DNA of 64,000 nucleotides, from positions 3,686,501 to 3,750,500 of the forward strand of contig NZ_CP141184.1 in the NCBI RefSeq assembly GCF_035609205.1, given 5' to 3'. Position numbers and translations under genes: made by a program. Positions 8,815-17,120 of this stretch are shown here, one piece after another; within the stretch, counting starts at the first letter, position 1; the number at the start of each line of letters is the position of its first letter. Below the pieces are notes generated by a model. It was given only the letters and a program-made list of their open reading frames with translations, did not search any database and had not been told where the DNA came from. The stretch is from Hymenobacter sp. GOD-10R (GTDB taxonomy: Bacteria; Bacteroidota; Bacteroidia; Cytophagales; Hymenobacteraceae).

Positions 8815-9624
8815 TTACTGCTTCAAACCCGTTGGGACGCCGCTGGGATAATCGGCGGCAATTTCCTTCTGCAATTCCTGGATGCGGTTGCCGGGGTTTG
8901 GGTGTGTGCTTAAGAACTCAGGGGTCCGACCGCTGCCGCCTTCCTGTTGCAACACTTCCATTACTTTGATCATAGACCGCGGGTCGTAGCCAGCCGGCAC
9001 CGTGAAATCAACAGCTAGCTTATCTGCCTCCAGCTCGTCTTGTCGGCCATAGCGCAGGTTGAGCAATTTGGCCACCATTGCTGCCACAGCAGCATTGGCG
9101 ATGGTACCGGGCCGGTCGGGGTCGTAGCTAGCAATAGCGGCCGCGCCCGTCAGCCCTTGCGTGAGTTGCGACTTGGCAACTTGCTCGGCGGAGTGCCGAC
9201 CAACCACGTGTCCAATTTCGTGCGCCAAGACACCAGCAACTTCGCCTTCTGAACTTAGCTTTTTGAGTAGCCCCGCCGTGATAAATACCTGCCCGCCCGG
9301 TAGCGCGAAAGCATTGATTGTGTTTTCGTCGGCCAGCAAGTGGAACTGGAATTTGTAGGGTGTCTGGCCCGCTTTGGTGCTGTGTATAATCTGCTGACCA
9401 ATGCGCTCTACAGCCGCGCCAGCAGCTTTATCGGGGTGGATACCCCCATATTGCTGAGCCATTTCGGGTGCAGCCTGCAAGCCAAGGGCAATTTCTTGGT
9501 CAGCCGACATGGAGACGTGCTGCACTTCACCGGTCACTTCATTGGTGGAGCGGTTGCAGTAATAGGTGGCGAAAGAGAAGGCGGCCATCACCAACGCAAT
9601 CAAATAGCGAAGATTTCCTCTCAT
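8815..9624 (-). CDS. M48-family zinc metalloprotease
   Basis: The 269-aa product has an N-terminal hydrophobic segment (YLIALVMAAFSFATYY) acting as signal or anchor; the following Cys lacks a proper lipobox. The catalytic motif HEIGH (HExxH) stands in GVLAHEIGHVVGRHSAEQ, and the third ligand Glu is likely in RYGRQDELEADKLAVDF. FALPGGQVFITAGLL upstream is typical of the BepA/LoiP/Oma1 branch of M48. These proteases degrade misfolded envelope proteins. It is transcribed alone, divergent from a small membrane protein. Confidence 0.95.
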   Translation of the reverse strand: MRGNLRYLIALVMAAFSFATYYCNRSTNEVTGEVQHVSMSADQEIALGLQAAPEMAQQYGGIHPDKAAGAAVERIGQQIIHSTKAGQTPYKFQFHLLADENTINAFALPGGQVFITAGLLKKLSSEGEVAGVLAHEIGHVVGRHSAEQVAKSQLTQGLTGAAAIASYDPDRPGTIANAAVAAMVAKLLNLRYGRQDELEADKLAVDFTVPAGYDPRSMIKVMEVLQQEGGSGRTPEFLSTHPNPGNRIQELQKEIAADYPSGVPTGLKQ

Positions 9625-9818
9625 GGTAAAAGAGACATTAAAAAGGGAACAGGGAGAGACAAAACAGCTTGTACATGGCTGTCGGGCTTGTAACGCGCGG
9701 CTGCAAGCAGGGTTGCATAGGATTTAAGACAGCCTAAATGTGAAAGTTTACGTATTAGGCTTAGTTAATATTCTAACCTTCCTCTCCCCTTTCTCCTCTT
9801 CAACTCAACTTCTTCATC

Positions 9819-10013
9819 ATGAATCAGAAACGCACCTTCGGCTCGTTACTTACCCTCCTCGGTATTATCGGTATTATCTACGGCGCGCTCGGCTTTATGC
9901 AAATTGCTGGGCTAGGTCTTAGCAAAATGAACTCACTTGTTCCCTTCTTCGTCGGTCTGATCTTTTTCTTCGCCGGCATCAACCTGGTAAAAACGACCAG
10001 CGACCGAGCGTAG
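9819..10013 (+). CDS. Small two-helix membrane protein
   Basis: This 64-aa protein (MNQKRTFGSLLTLLG...) has two transmembrane segments, about residues 7-30 and 40-58, and a short charged tail. The frame starts with ATG after a pyrimidine-rich leader and ends 37 nt before a perfect terminator, which supports a real gene. I do not recognise a named family or function. Confidence 0.7.
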   Translation: MNQKRTFGSLLTLLGIIGIIYGALGFMQIAGLGLSKMNSLVPFFVGLIFFFAGINLVKTTSDRA

Positions 10014-10050
10014 TCGTTGTTTAAGCTGTTTGGTCCTAATAGTATAGTAT

Positions 10051-10086
10051 ACAAGAAAGCCCGGCTAATAGGCCGGGCTTTCTTGT
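10051..10086. terminator. Bidirectional Rho-independent terminator
   Basis: The perfect 15-bp stem ACAAGAAAGCCCGGC / GCCGGGCTTTCTTGT has a 6-nt loop and lies between convergent genes. Confidence 0.9.
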
Positions 10087-10109
10087 GTGTTGCTGTATAA
10101 GCAAGCCGC

Positions 10110-10925
10110 CTAGCTAACAGGCATGCCCTTGCTGCGCGCAAAGCCGAGCAGCGCCCCATCCAGCTGCAGCCAATTAGAGTTGTAGCTGGCAGCTGCGGGT
10201 CCATGGATGTAGATAGCACTACCGCCTTTGATAACCTTAATTATCTCGGAACTCAGCTCGGTGGGCAGGGCTGGGCAGCCTTGGCTGCGGCCTAGACGGC
10301 CGTGTTGCTGCACAAAAGCTTCGCTCACATACTCAGCGCCATGCACCACAATTGAGCGGTCATGTGCATTGGTGTTATAGTTGGGGTCAAGGCCGTGCAG
10401 CTTCAGCGACAGGCCGTGCTTGCCTTGGTACGTGCGGCCCGTGCGATAAAAACCTAGGCTGCTCATTTCGGAGCCTTCTACGTTGGAAAACTTCTCAGCA
10501 AACTCTTCCCCCGTGTTCTTGCCGTGCGCTACTAGGGTGTTGAATAGCAATTGTTGCCGCTGTAAGTCAATCACCCACAGGCGCTTCATCCGACTGGAGC
10601 GGCTGAAGTCGATAACCGTTAGCACGTGCTTATCCGTCGATACGGAACCGCGGCGTTGCAAGCTATAGTAACCGAGCAGGGCTTCGCGAAATACCGTCAG
10701 CGGCAGACCCGTCGTCGTCAGATTTGCCTGCACGTAGGTAAGAGCTACATTCTGCTCAAAAGCAGCGAGGTACATGGCACGGCGGGCGGCGTCGGTGATG
10801 ATGGGCGTACCCGTTGCTTTTGGCGCTGGGTGCAGCGTAGCCGCGCTAGGGGCGGCACTCACGGGCAGCAAGAAAGTGCTGCAGAAAAGCAAGAAGCTGG
10901 CAATCGTAGTCGGGGCTTTGGTCAT
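10110..10925 (-). CDS. Murein L,D-transpeptidase catalytic domain family protein
   Basis: The 271-aa protein has a signal peptide (SFLLFCSTFLLPVSA). The mature region contains VIDFSRSSRMKRLWVIDLQRQQLLF, then HGLDPNYNTNAHDRSIVVHGAEY and the Cys motif GRSQGCPALP. These match the YkuD-like L,D-transpeptidase catalytic family (PF13645), with His in the VVHGA segment and Cys in SQGCPA as the probable catalytic pair. Such enzymes make 3-3 cross-links or anchor proteins to peptidoglycan; the activity of this subfamily is less well tested. It is convergent with the small membrane protein. Confidence 0.88.
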   Translation of the reverse strand: MTKAPTTIASFLLFCSTFLLPVSAAPSAATLHPAPKATGTPIITDAARRAMYLAAFEQNVALTYVQANLTTTGLPLTVFREALLGYYSLQRRGSVSTDKHVLTVIDFSRSSRMKRLWVIDLQRQQLLFNTLVAHGKNTGEEFAEKFSNVEGSEMSSLGFYRTGRTYQGKHGLSLKLHGLDPNYNTNAHDRSIVVHGAEYVSEAFVQQHGRLGRSQGCPALPTELSSEIIKVIKGGSAIYIHGPAAASYNSNWLQLDGALLGFARSKGMPVS

Positions 10926-10999
10926 TGGCTACAATAAGTCAACAATGCGGTAAATGAGTCGAAAACCGTGTGCCGCAGGGGCGGAACATTACAAATCTA

Positions 11000-11007
11000 G
11001 TACTTTC
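11000..11007 (+). promoter_or_regulatory. Candidate -7 element (TAnTTTCG variant)
   Basis: TACTTTCG lies 66 nt before the lipoprotein ATG. The same octamer form occurs upstream of hbd-like, fabH and gltA. No clear -33 element. Confidence 0.35.
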
Positions 11008-11073
11008 GTCGTACTTAGGCTCTAGAAAATTGTGTGCCTTTTTCTCAACGTCAGCAGCGGCTGACTCCTACTT

Positions 11074-11481
11074 ATGCTTGCTCGTCGTTTCTACAGTTGC
11101 CTGCTATTCAGCCTTTTTTCCGCTCCAACGCTGTTTCTGGGGGCGTGCGGCCACTCCCTGCCCGACTTTCCCGACTTCGATGCGGCTGCTTGGCAAAGCG
11201 ACTCTTTTGGGTGTCAAAATAAGCGGGCTGGGTTGCTTCCCATTCTTGAAAAACACCGCGCAGAACTATTTGGCGCCCGTACCAACGCTATTGATGCTTT
11301 CCTAGGTCACCCCGATGGGGCCGAACTCGACGAACAAACGGAGAAGACGTACTTCTACTACATTGAGTCAGGACCGCAGTGCGAGCGGGGGCACGCGCGT
11401 TCAGCAGCCAACAAGCTGCTGATTCACTTCGGCGCGACGGGTACCGTTACGGAGATTCACTACGAGCGTCCCCGGAAATAA
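11074..11481 (+). CDS. Hypothetical lipoprotein
   Basis: The 135-aa product has a signal sequence ending in a lipobox-like FLGAC, placing the lipidated Cys at about residue 25. The mature part includes LLPILEKHRAELFG followed by AIDAFLGHPDGAELDEQTEKTYFYYIE and a C-terminal IHFGATGTVTEIHYER strand. The 'LG.PD' turn followed by a strand resembles small BamE/SmpA-like lipoproteins, but the likeness is too weak to assign. A terminator follows 39 nt downstream. Confidence 0.75.
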   Translation: MLARRFYSCLLFSLFSAPTLFLGACGHSLPDFPDFDAAAWQSDSFGCQNKRAGLLPILEKHRAELFGARTNAIDAFLGHPDGAELDEQTEKTYFYYIESGPQCERGHARSAANKLLIHFGATGTVTEIHYERPRK

Positions 11482-11519
11482 CCTAGGCTCCGGGTGCTGG
11501 CCACCGTGGCGTATAAAGC

Positions 11520-11553
11520 AAAAGGCGCTGCCGATAATTCGACAGCGCCTTTT
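11520..11553. terminator. Bidirectional terminator
   Basis: The stem AAAAGGCGCTG / CAGCGCCTTTT lies between the lipoprotein gene and the convergent EGQYV gene. Confidence 0.8.
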
Positions 11554-11580
11554 GGTTGGGAGAGAGTACGTACGGGGTGC

Positions 11581-11982
11581 TTAGCCTACGCCATTTTCCT
11601 TGGAGGAAACGTTGCTTGGTTTGGCGTCGTGCAAGAATTCGCTGTGGTAGAGGCTTAATTGGGTCGGTGTCAGGATGCGGCTGCACTCGGCTTCGTACTG
11701 GCCTTCTAGCTCATTGAGCTTCGCATTGCGCTTGATGACATCGGTGTATTGCCACTCGATTTCTTCAATTGCGGTTAGTTTAATCTCGTTCACGGCCCGG
11801 AGCTGCACGTACTGGCCTTCGTTGAGGTGAAGCTTGTTAGCCATCTGCCGGGTTAGGTTATCAATCATCTCAGCTGGCGGGGCACTCGACACAGCACGTT
11901 CTGCGCGCCAATCGTTCATTTGGGCAGCCGCCGAGTTTACAAGGGCAACAAGCAGAGCGAAAGTGAAAAACAACGCTTTCAT
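11581..11982 (-). CDS. Small secreted helical protein, EGQYV family (paralog 1)
   Basis: The 133-aa protein is read from the ATG at 11982, which opens a clean signal peptide (MKALFFTFALLVALVNSAAA). An in-frame upstream ATG would bury that signal, so I reject it. The mature part is helical and contains NKLHLNEGQYVQLRAVNEIKL and, near the C-terminus, ILTPTQLSLY. The same pattern (K..L.EGQYV.....N and later P.QL..Y) occurs in the proteins at 38525-38884 and 39216-39590. The layout resembles LTXXQ/Spy-CpxP periplasmic proteins, where two short motifs flank a helical hairpin. That link is my inference. A matching promoter lies about 100 nt upstream. Confidence 0.8.
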   Translation of the reverse strand: MKALFFTFALLVALVNSAAAQMNDWRAERAVSSAPPAEMIDNLTRQMANKLHLNEGQYVQLRAVNEIKLTAIEEIEWQYTDVIKRNAKLNELEGQYEAECSRILTPTQLSLYHSEFLHDAKPSNVSSKENGVG

Positions 11983-12082
11983 GAAGGTGTGTAATGAGGG
12001 GAATTTTCGGGAGCTGTCGGCTACACTTCTCAAAAACCAGGCAAAACTTGCTGTCTAGCTCTTCTGCGTGCTTTATATAATA

Positions 12083-12114
12083 CAAACATATATTATATAT
12101 GTTTAATAAGCAAA
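12083..12114 (-). promoter_or_regulatory. Bacteroidota-type promoter with overlapping palindrome
   Basis: The minus strand reads TTTG, a 20-nt spacer, then TATGTTTG, which fits the -33/-7 consensus TTTG-N19-21-TAnnTTTG. A perfect palindrome with 10-bp arms (12084-12104, arms AAACATATAT / ATATATGTTT) overlaps the -7 element and most of the spacer and could be an operator. It would drive the EGQYV gene with a leader of about 95 nt. Confidence 0.6.
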
Positions 12115-12185
12115 TGCCGGTCGAGCTTTTTTACAAATTATATTCATACAATTTATAAGTATATTCCATAAAGTGCATATAGACG

Positions 12186-12218
12186 CAAAAAAGCCAGTTC
12201 TTGTACAGAACTGGCTTC
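12186..12218 (-). terminator. Rho-independent terminator of the DUF4199 gene
   Basis: On the minus strand, GAAGCCAGTTCT / AGAACTGGCTT with a short loop is followed by TTTTTT. Confidence 0.85.
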
Positions 12219-12240
12219 CATTTTAGCAGCAATAAGTAGC

Positions 12241-12711
12241 TTACTCGATTCCTTCGATCGGCTTATGATCGGGGCTCTTGAAATATTGCATGGCTACTAG
12301 TGAAATAATGACACCGCCAAGCGTACCCATTAGGATGATAGCCAAGAAGGCCATGAGGGCCGACAAATCATAGCCGAACAAGTCACGTGCGTGGCTTAAG
12401 TCAAGTAAGTTGGGCTTGATGGCACTCATGACAATAAAGAAGAACCCTAGCACAATGCTAGCGACCATTGCCGTAATCGAACCGGTACCCATGCCTTGCA
12501 GGTAGGCAATACGATTGTCTTTGGCGCGCTTGAAGTTGGCAATGGCCATCGAGATGCCGATGGAGATAATGACGAGGTTGAGGCCACCAGCTTCGAGCCG
12601 GTCGAAGAACCCAGCGAAAACCGCTATCAGCGTGTACACAATCATGGCAGCGGCGGTAAGCAGCCCGTAGCGGAAGCCATTTTGTTCGGGGGTAAGGCGA
12701 GCGTCACCCAT
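12241..12711 (-). CDS. DUF4199 membrane protein
   Basis: The 156-aa protein has four predicted transmembrane helices (about residues 15-35, 44-60, 75-98 and 118-142), a cytoplasmic N-terminus MGDARLTPEQNGFRYGLL and a polar tail. The NGFRYGLLTAAAMIVYTLI opening and the LGFFFIVMSAIKPNLLD segment are typical of DUF4199, common in Bacteroidota and of unknown function. It is followed by a strong terminator and appears to be a single-gene unit. Confidence 0.88.
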   Translation of the reverse strand: MGDARLTPEQNGFRYGLLTAAAMIVYTLIAVFAGFFDRLEAGGLNLVIISIGISMAIANFKRAKDNRIAYLQGMGTGSITAMVASIVLGFFFIVMSAIKPNLLDLSHARDLFGYDLSALMAFLAIILMGTLGGVIISLVAMQYFKSPDHKPIEGIE

Positions 12712-13076
12712 AGGAGGTCAGGAAAAATGTTTTGGAGATAGAGGAGATAGATCAAAGAAGCGGGCGGAACTGCCGCACGGCTATTCTGTGTTAGATAACA
12801 CCCAGAGTAGCGGGCATTTCCACTTTGTTTTTTCTATACTCTTTTCTGGAAGCTGATGTTGTGCAGCTCGCTATTTTTTTTGGTTTAACCGCTATCCACG
12901 GCACTTTTAAGTAAACCAAACACTTGAGAATGAGCGACCAAGTTTTTCGGATAGTTTACTTTTGATATACGCTGTTTAGCGGCTGCACGTGGCATTTTGC
13001 GTATTTTTGCGCGCCACGACAGCTAGGGTTAGTTTACACAACCAGTTGACATCTCGTTTCTCCGCATTTTTCTGCT
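12712..13076. other. 365-nt gap upstream of the ABC-F gene
   Basis: No convincing open frame. The gap holds the divergent leaders of DUF4199 and the ABC-F gene and a -7-like TATTTTTG at 13002-13009 on the plus strand, 67 nt before the ABC-F ATG, without a clear -33 element. Confidence 0.4.
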
Positions 13077-14699
13077 ATGATCAGTACCTCCAATGTAAGT
13101 CTGCGCTACGGTAAGCGCGTATTGTTTGAAGACGTTACAATCAAATTTCTACCAGGCAACGTGTACGGCCTCATTGGGGCTAACGGAGCAGGTAAATCAA
13201 CTTTCCTGAAAATTCTGTCGGGTGAGATTGAAGCTAACACGGGTTCCGTGGATATGCCAAAAGGCGCCCGCCTTTCGGTCTTGAAACAGAACCAGTTTGA
13301 GTACGACAATTATCCTGTGCTCCAAACCGTCATAATGGGCCACACGCGCCTGTGGAAGGTGATGGAGGAGAAGGACGCCATCTATGCCAAAGCCGATTTT
13401 TCGGATGCTGATGGCGAGCGGGCCGCGGAGTTGGAAGGCGAGTTTGCCGACTTAGAAGGCTGGAATGCCGACTACGAAGCGGCTGAACTACTCAGCGGCC
13501 TAGGTATTGGCGAAGACAAGCACTACACCATGATGTCCGACCTAGGTACGTCGGATAAGGTGCGCGTGCTGCTGGCCCAGGCGCTGTTCGGTAACCCCGA
13601 CGTGCTACTGCTCGACGAACCAACCAACGGTCTGGATGCCGAGACCGTGCTATGGCTCGAAAACTTCCTCGACTCGTTCCAGAACACGGTTATCGTGGTG
13701 AGCCACGACCGCCACTTCCTCGACGCGGTATGTAATTACATGGCCGACCTCGATTTCTCGAAAATCACGATGTACCCCGGCAACTACTCGTTTTGGTACG
13801 AGTCGTCGCAACTGGCTTTGCGTCAGCGTCAGGAGGTAAACAAAAAGACGGAAGACAAGCGGAAGGAATTGGAGGAGTTTGTGCGTCGTTTCTCGGCTAA
13901 CGCCTCTAAGTCGAAACAGGCAACTTCCCGTCAGAAATTGCTGCAAAAGCTCACGCTGGAGGAAATCAAGCCATCGTCGCGCAAGTATCCTTATATCGCC
14001 TTCAAAGCAGAGCGCGAGGCGGGCAATCAGTTGCTGACGGTAGATAACCTGTCGGCTTCGGTTGATGGACAGCCTATTTTCCGCAACGTATCATTCTCGC
14101 TCGATAAAGGCGACAAAGTAGCCATCGTGGGCCGCGACGACCGAGCCGCTTCCCTCCTCTTCGACATCTTGTTTGAGCAGATCAAGGCGGAGAAAGGCAC
14201 TTTCAAATGGGGCACCACTATTACCCCTAGCTATTTCCCGAAGGAAAACACCGAGTTCTTTGACACCGATCTGAACCTGGTAGACTGGTTGCGCCAGTAC
14301 TCAACGGAGAAGGATGAGAGCTTTATCCGCGGCTTCCTAGGCCGGATGCTGTTTTCGGGTGAAGAGTCGCAGAAAAAGTCGAACGTGCTGAGCGGGGGCG
14401 AGAAAGTGCGCTGCATGCTTTCCAAGATGATGATGGAAGCTGGCAACGTGCTTGTGCTCGACGACCCAACGAACCACTTGGATCTAGAAAGCATCCAGGC
14501 GCTGAACAACTCGTTGCGCGACTTCAGCGGCACGCTCATCTTCGCTTCACACGACTTGCAGTTTATTGATACTGTAGCCAATCGTATCATCGAGTTGACG
14601 CCCGATGGAATTTTGGATCGTCGGATGACGTATGAAGAGTATCTGGCCGATGAGCAAATAAAAGCGCAACGCCAGCGCATGTACCAACTCGTGTCGTAA
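13077..14699 (+). CDS. ABC-F ATPase (YbiT-like), one degenerate ATP site
   Basis: The 540-aa protein has two ABC domains joined by a charged linker (about residues 240-310) and no membrane segment, as in ABC-F proteins that act on the ribosome. NBD1 has an intact Walker A, GANGAGKST (34-42), and Walker B LLLDEP (Asp180-Glu181), but its signature is LGTSD (156-160) rather than LSGGQ. NBD2 has a normal signature LSGGE (438-442), but its Walker A is GRDDRAAS (352-359) with no Lys, and its Walker B reads LDDP (Asp462-Asp463) in place of the Glu. Because each site pairs one Walker A with the other domain's signature, one composite site looks active and the other dead. Family YbiT is known for a weak NBD1 signature. 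The outer-membrane protein gene follows after 17 nt. Confidence 0.92.
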   Translation: MISTSNVSLRYGKRVLFEDVTIKFLPGNVYGLIGANGAGKSTFLKILSGEIEANTGSVDMPKGARLSVLKQNQFEYDNYPVLQTVIMGHTRLWKVMEEKDAIYAKADFSDADGERAAELEGEFADLEGWNADYEAAELLSGLGIGEDKHYTMMSDLGTSDKVRVLLAQALFGNPDVLLLDEPTNGLDAETVLWLENFLDSFQNTVIVVSHDRHFLDAVCNYMADLDFSKITMYPGNYSFWYESSQLALRQRQEVNKKTEDKRKELEEFVRRFSANASKSKQATSRQKLLQKLTLEEIKPSSRKYPYIAFKAEREAGNQLLTVDNLSASVDGQPIFRNVSFSLDKGDKVAIVGRDDRAASLLFDILFEQIKAEKGTFKWGTTITPSYFPKENTEFFDTDLNLVDWLRQYSTEKDESFIRGFLGRMLFSGEESQKKSNVLSGGEKVRCMLSKMMMEAGNVLVLDDPTNHLDLESIQALNNSLRDFSGTLIFASHDLQFIDTVANRIIELTPDGILDRRMTYEEYLADEQIKAQRQRMYQLVS

Positions 14700-14716
14700 G
14701 CACGTTGTAGCTGTCT

Positions 14717-15523
14717 ATGAAACGTTTTCTTTCCGTGCTGGCTCTTGCAGGAGCTAGCTTGCTAGTGGCTCCGGGGGCAGCGCTAGCTCAGACTGACACT
14801 ACCTCCACTAAGCCCCAGCTGAATACGGCACCTCCCGGTTCCAAACCCCAACTCAATACCGCGCCGCCCGGCAGAACCGCCCCGCCTACGTACGAGAAGA
14901 CAGCACCGCGGCCAGCGGTGCCTGTACCGGTTCCACCGCCCATCGATGAGCCGCTGCCTTCCCAGCAGCCACGCCCTAGCAAGGATAATCCTTCGGGGTT
15001 AAGCTTCCCGAAAGGCACGTCTTCTGCCGAGCAGCCGAAGCCGATATACAAGTATTTTGTGTACAGCAACTTTGGCTTAGGCTACAGCAGCCTCTACGGC
15101 CTAAATCAATTCAGCGCCAGTATTGCTCCGGCCATAGGCTACCGGGTTACGGAGAAGTTTGCTTTCGGACCGGGCATTTCGTACGCCTATAACAGCTATG
15201 CTTACCAAGGCGGCGGCAAAGGTATTCACACCAACAGCCTAGGCGTGAAGCTCTTTGGTCAGTATATGGTGTTCAACCAGTTCTTTATTCACGCCGAATA
15301 CGAAGTGACGCACGCCGAGGTACTGTTTGAGGACAACCAAGGATATCTCTATCCGGGCAAGATGACGGTAAAAACGCCGTTGGCTGGTGTTGGCTACCGC
15401 CAGCAGTTCAGTGATAAGTTTGCTGGCGACATCGTAATCCTGTATAACTTCAATGACGGCTACCAGGACATCTACGGCCAGCCAGTTATTCGCTTTAGCT
15501 TCCTATACAACCTAGGTAAGTAG
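14717..15523 (+). CDS. Outer-membrane beta-barrel protein with Pro-rich N-terminal linker
   Basis: The 268-aa protein has a signal peptide (cleavage after ALA, residue ~24). A low-complexity linker rich in Pro and Thr follows to about residue 110 and includes two consecutive 11-residue copies of KPQLNTAPPG(S/R). The remaining ~150 residues are amphipathic strands with Tyr and Gly (NFGLGYSSLYG, SIAPAIGYRVTEKFAFGPGISYAY) and end in FSFLYNLGK, typical of an 8-stranded porin-like fold. No specific family is recognised. It starts 17 nt after the ABC-F gene and is followed by a terminator, so the two probably form an operon. Confidence 0.8.
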   Translation: MKRFLSVLALAGASLLVAPGAALAQTDTTSTKPQLNTAPPGSKPQLNTAPPGRTAPPTYEKTAPRPAVPVPVPPPIDEPLPSQQPRPSKDNPSGLSFPKGTSSAEQPKPIYKYFVYSNFGLGYSSLYGLNQFSASIAPAIGYRVTEKFAFGPGISYAYNSYAYQGGGKGIHTNSLGVKLFGQYMVFNQFFIHAEYEVTHAEVLFEDNQGYLYPGKMTVKTPLAGVGYRQQFSDKFAGDIVILYNFNDGYQDIYGQPVIRFSFLYNLGK

Positions 15524-15539
15524 CCTTCGACGTAGACAC

Positions 15540-15577
15540 AAAAAAGGAGCGGCCCCGATTGGGGCCGCTCCTTTTTT
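15540..15577. terminator. Rho-independent terminator
   Basis: The perfect 17-bp stem AAAAAAGGAGCGGCCCC / GGGGCCGCTCCTTTTTT has loop GATT. Confidence 0.95.
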
Positions 15578-15632
15578 GTTTTTCAGACAGTAGCATCAAA
15601 CCGATGCATCAGCCACAAGCAGGCGGGCTAGT

Positions 15633-15800
15633 TTATACCGTGCCGCCGCGAATCAGGCGTAGCACAATAGCAATGATAGCCAGCACCAGCAAAATGTGGA
15701 TCAGGTTACCGCTGGCAATGCCAGCGCCTAATACGCCAAAGAAACCCAGCGCCCAGATGATGATGAGAATGACGGCGATGATGTACAGCAAATTACCCAT
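15633..15800 (-). CDS. lmo0937-family small membrane protein
   Basis: A 55-aa frame runs from the ATG at 15800 (MGNLLYIIAVILIIIWALG) to a TAA at 15633. Two hydrophobic helices are separated by a Gly-rich turn, and the second contains LIHILLVLAIIAIVLRLIRGG. The xxHxLLVxAxI..xxRL ending is characteristic of the lmo0937 family, about 50 residues long, abundant in Bacteroidota and often linked to stress or stationary phase. Its role is unknown. It is convergent with the upstream operon. Confidence 0.8.
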   Translation of the reverse strand: MGNLLYIIAVILIIIWALGFFGVLGAGIASGNLIHILLVLAIIAIVLRLIRGGTV

Positions 15801-16148
15801 GGTGTTTGGAATTGTTTGATGATGGAAAGGGGGAGAGAAACCTTTCGCCTCATACCAAGTTGCTCCTTGGAGAAGCCCTTAGTGCGACGATTTGATGGTT
15901 TGTACGCTACGGTATTTCAAAAGGATATATTTGGATTAAATTATTATATCTAAAAAATACGCTTTTCACCGAAAAACGCCATTTTCTGCTTAATTTGGCT
16001 GTTTTCTGCGCGTACGTTTTTTTTCTTTCAGCGGATTCCGACCTCCTAATTTCGTACATATACCCAGACGAGTTTTCGGCTTAGCTTTACCACCAATCCC
16101 CCTACCGCACACTGGTGCGGCTATAGTTCCACCCAAATTTCACGTCAC
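15801..16148. other. 348-nt gap, divergent promoters
   Basis: No coding frame is supported. The plus strand carries TATATTTG at 15926-15933, 23 nt after a TTTG (15899-15902), slightly wider than consensus. It also carries TAATTTCG at 16058-16065, 83 nt before the dehydrogenase ATG. The middle is AT-rich. Confidence 0.4.
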
Positions 16149-17039
16149 ATGCTTACTGTCGCCGTTATCGGCTCTGGCACCATGGGCAATGGTATTGCCC
16201 ACGTTTTCGCACAACACGGCTTTTCCGTTGCTCTTATCGACATCAACCAACCAGCCTTAGATAAAGCGCTGGGTACCATCGGCAAAAACCTCGACCGCCA
16301 AGTAACCAAGGGGAGCCTAACGGCCGAAGACAAGGATGCTACCCTAAGTCGCCTGACCACCTACACCAGCCTAGCCGAGGGTGTACGCGAAGCCCAGCTG
16401 GTGGTAGAAGCAGCCACCGAGAACATTGACCTGAAGCTGAAGATCTTCCGCGACCTTGATCAGCATGCGCCCAAGGAAGCCATCCTAGCTTCCAACACCT
16501 CCTCCATTTCTATCACCCAGATTGCGGCCGTCACCCAGCGGCCCACGCAGGTGATTGGCATGCACTTCATGAACCCGGTGCCGGTGATGCAGCTCGTCGA
16601 AGTCATTCGCGGCTACGCCACCTCTGACGCCGTGACAACCCAGGTAATGGACCTAGCCCGTCAGCTCAACAAAACGCCGGTTGAAGTGAACGACTACCCG
16701 GGCTTCGTGGCCAACCGCATTCTGATGCCCATGATCAACGAGGCGATTTATACCTTGTTTGAAGGTGTGGCTGGCGTAGCCGAAATCGACACGGTGATGA
16801 AGCTAGGTATGGCCCACCCCATGGGGCCCTTGCAGCTCGCCGACTTCATTGGGCTGGACGTGTGCCTCGCTATTTTGAAAGTTTTGCACGAAGGTTTTGG
16901 CAACCCTAAATACGCTCCCTGTCCTTTACTCGTAAATATGGTAGCGGCGGGTCGTTTGGGCGTGAAATCGGGCGAAGGTTTCTACTCCTGGGGGCACAGC
17001 ACAAAGGACTTGGTGCTGGCCGAGCGGTTCCGAAAGTAG
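16149..17039 (+). CDS. 3-hydroxyacyl-CoA (3-hydroxybutyryl-CoA) dehydrogenase
   Basis: The 296-aa protein has an N-terminal Rossmann fold with VIGSGTMGNGIAHVFAQHG (GxGxxG at 8-13) and Asp31 in LIDIN selecting NAD. It continues with ASNTSSISIT and the catalytic-His segment GMHFMNPVPVM. The C-terminal domain has NDYPGFVANRILMPMINEAI and GVKSGEGFYSW. Length and motifs match the short 3-hydroxybutyryl-CoA dehydrogenases (Hbd/PaaH/MmgB). It oxidises 3-hydroxyacyl-CoA in fatty-acid degradation or in butanoate-type pathways; no pathway partner lies nearby. msrA follows after 81 nt. Confidence 0.93.
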   Translation: MLTVAVIGSGTMGNGIAHVFAQHGFSVALIDINQPALDKALGTIGKNLDRQVTKGSLTAEDKDATLSRLTTYTSLAEGVREAQLVVEAATENIDLKLKIFRDLDQHAPKEAILASNTSSISITQIAAVTQRPTQVIGMHFMNPVPVMQLVEVIRGYATSDAVTTQVMDLARQLNKTPVEVNDYPGFVANRILMPMINEAIYTLFEGVAGVAEIDTVMKLGMAHPMGPLQLADFIGLDVCLAILKVLHEGFGNPKYAPCPLLVNMVAAGRLGVKSGEGFYSWGHSTKDLVLAERFRK

Positions 17040-17120
17040 GCAGCGAGCCGGTGCCGAATCAGCCGCCCGTGCATAGTTGAGCTTTTTAAACTTTTTCGCC
17101 TGAAATATCCTTGTATTCGT

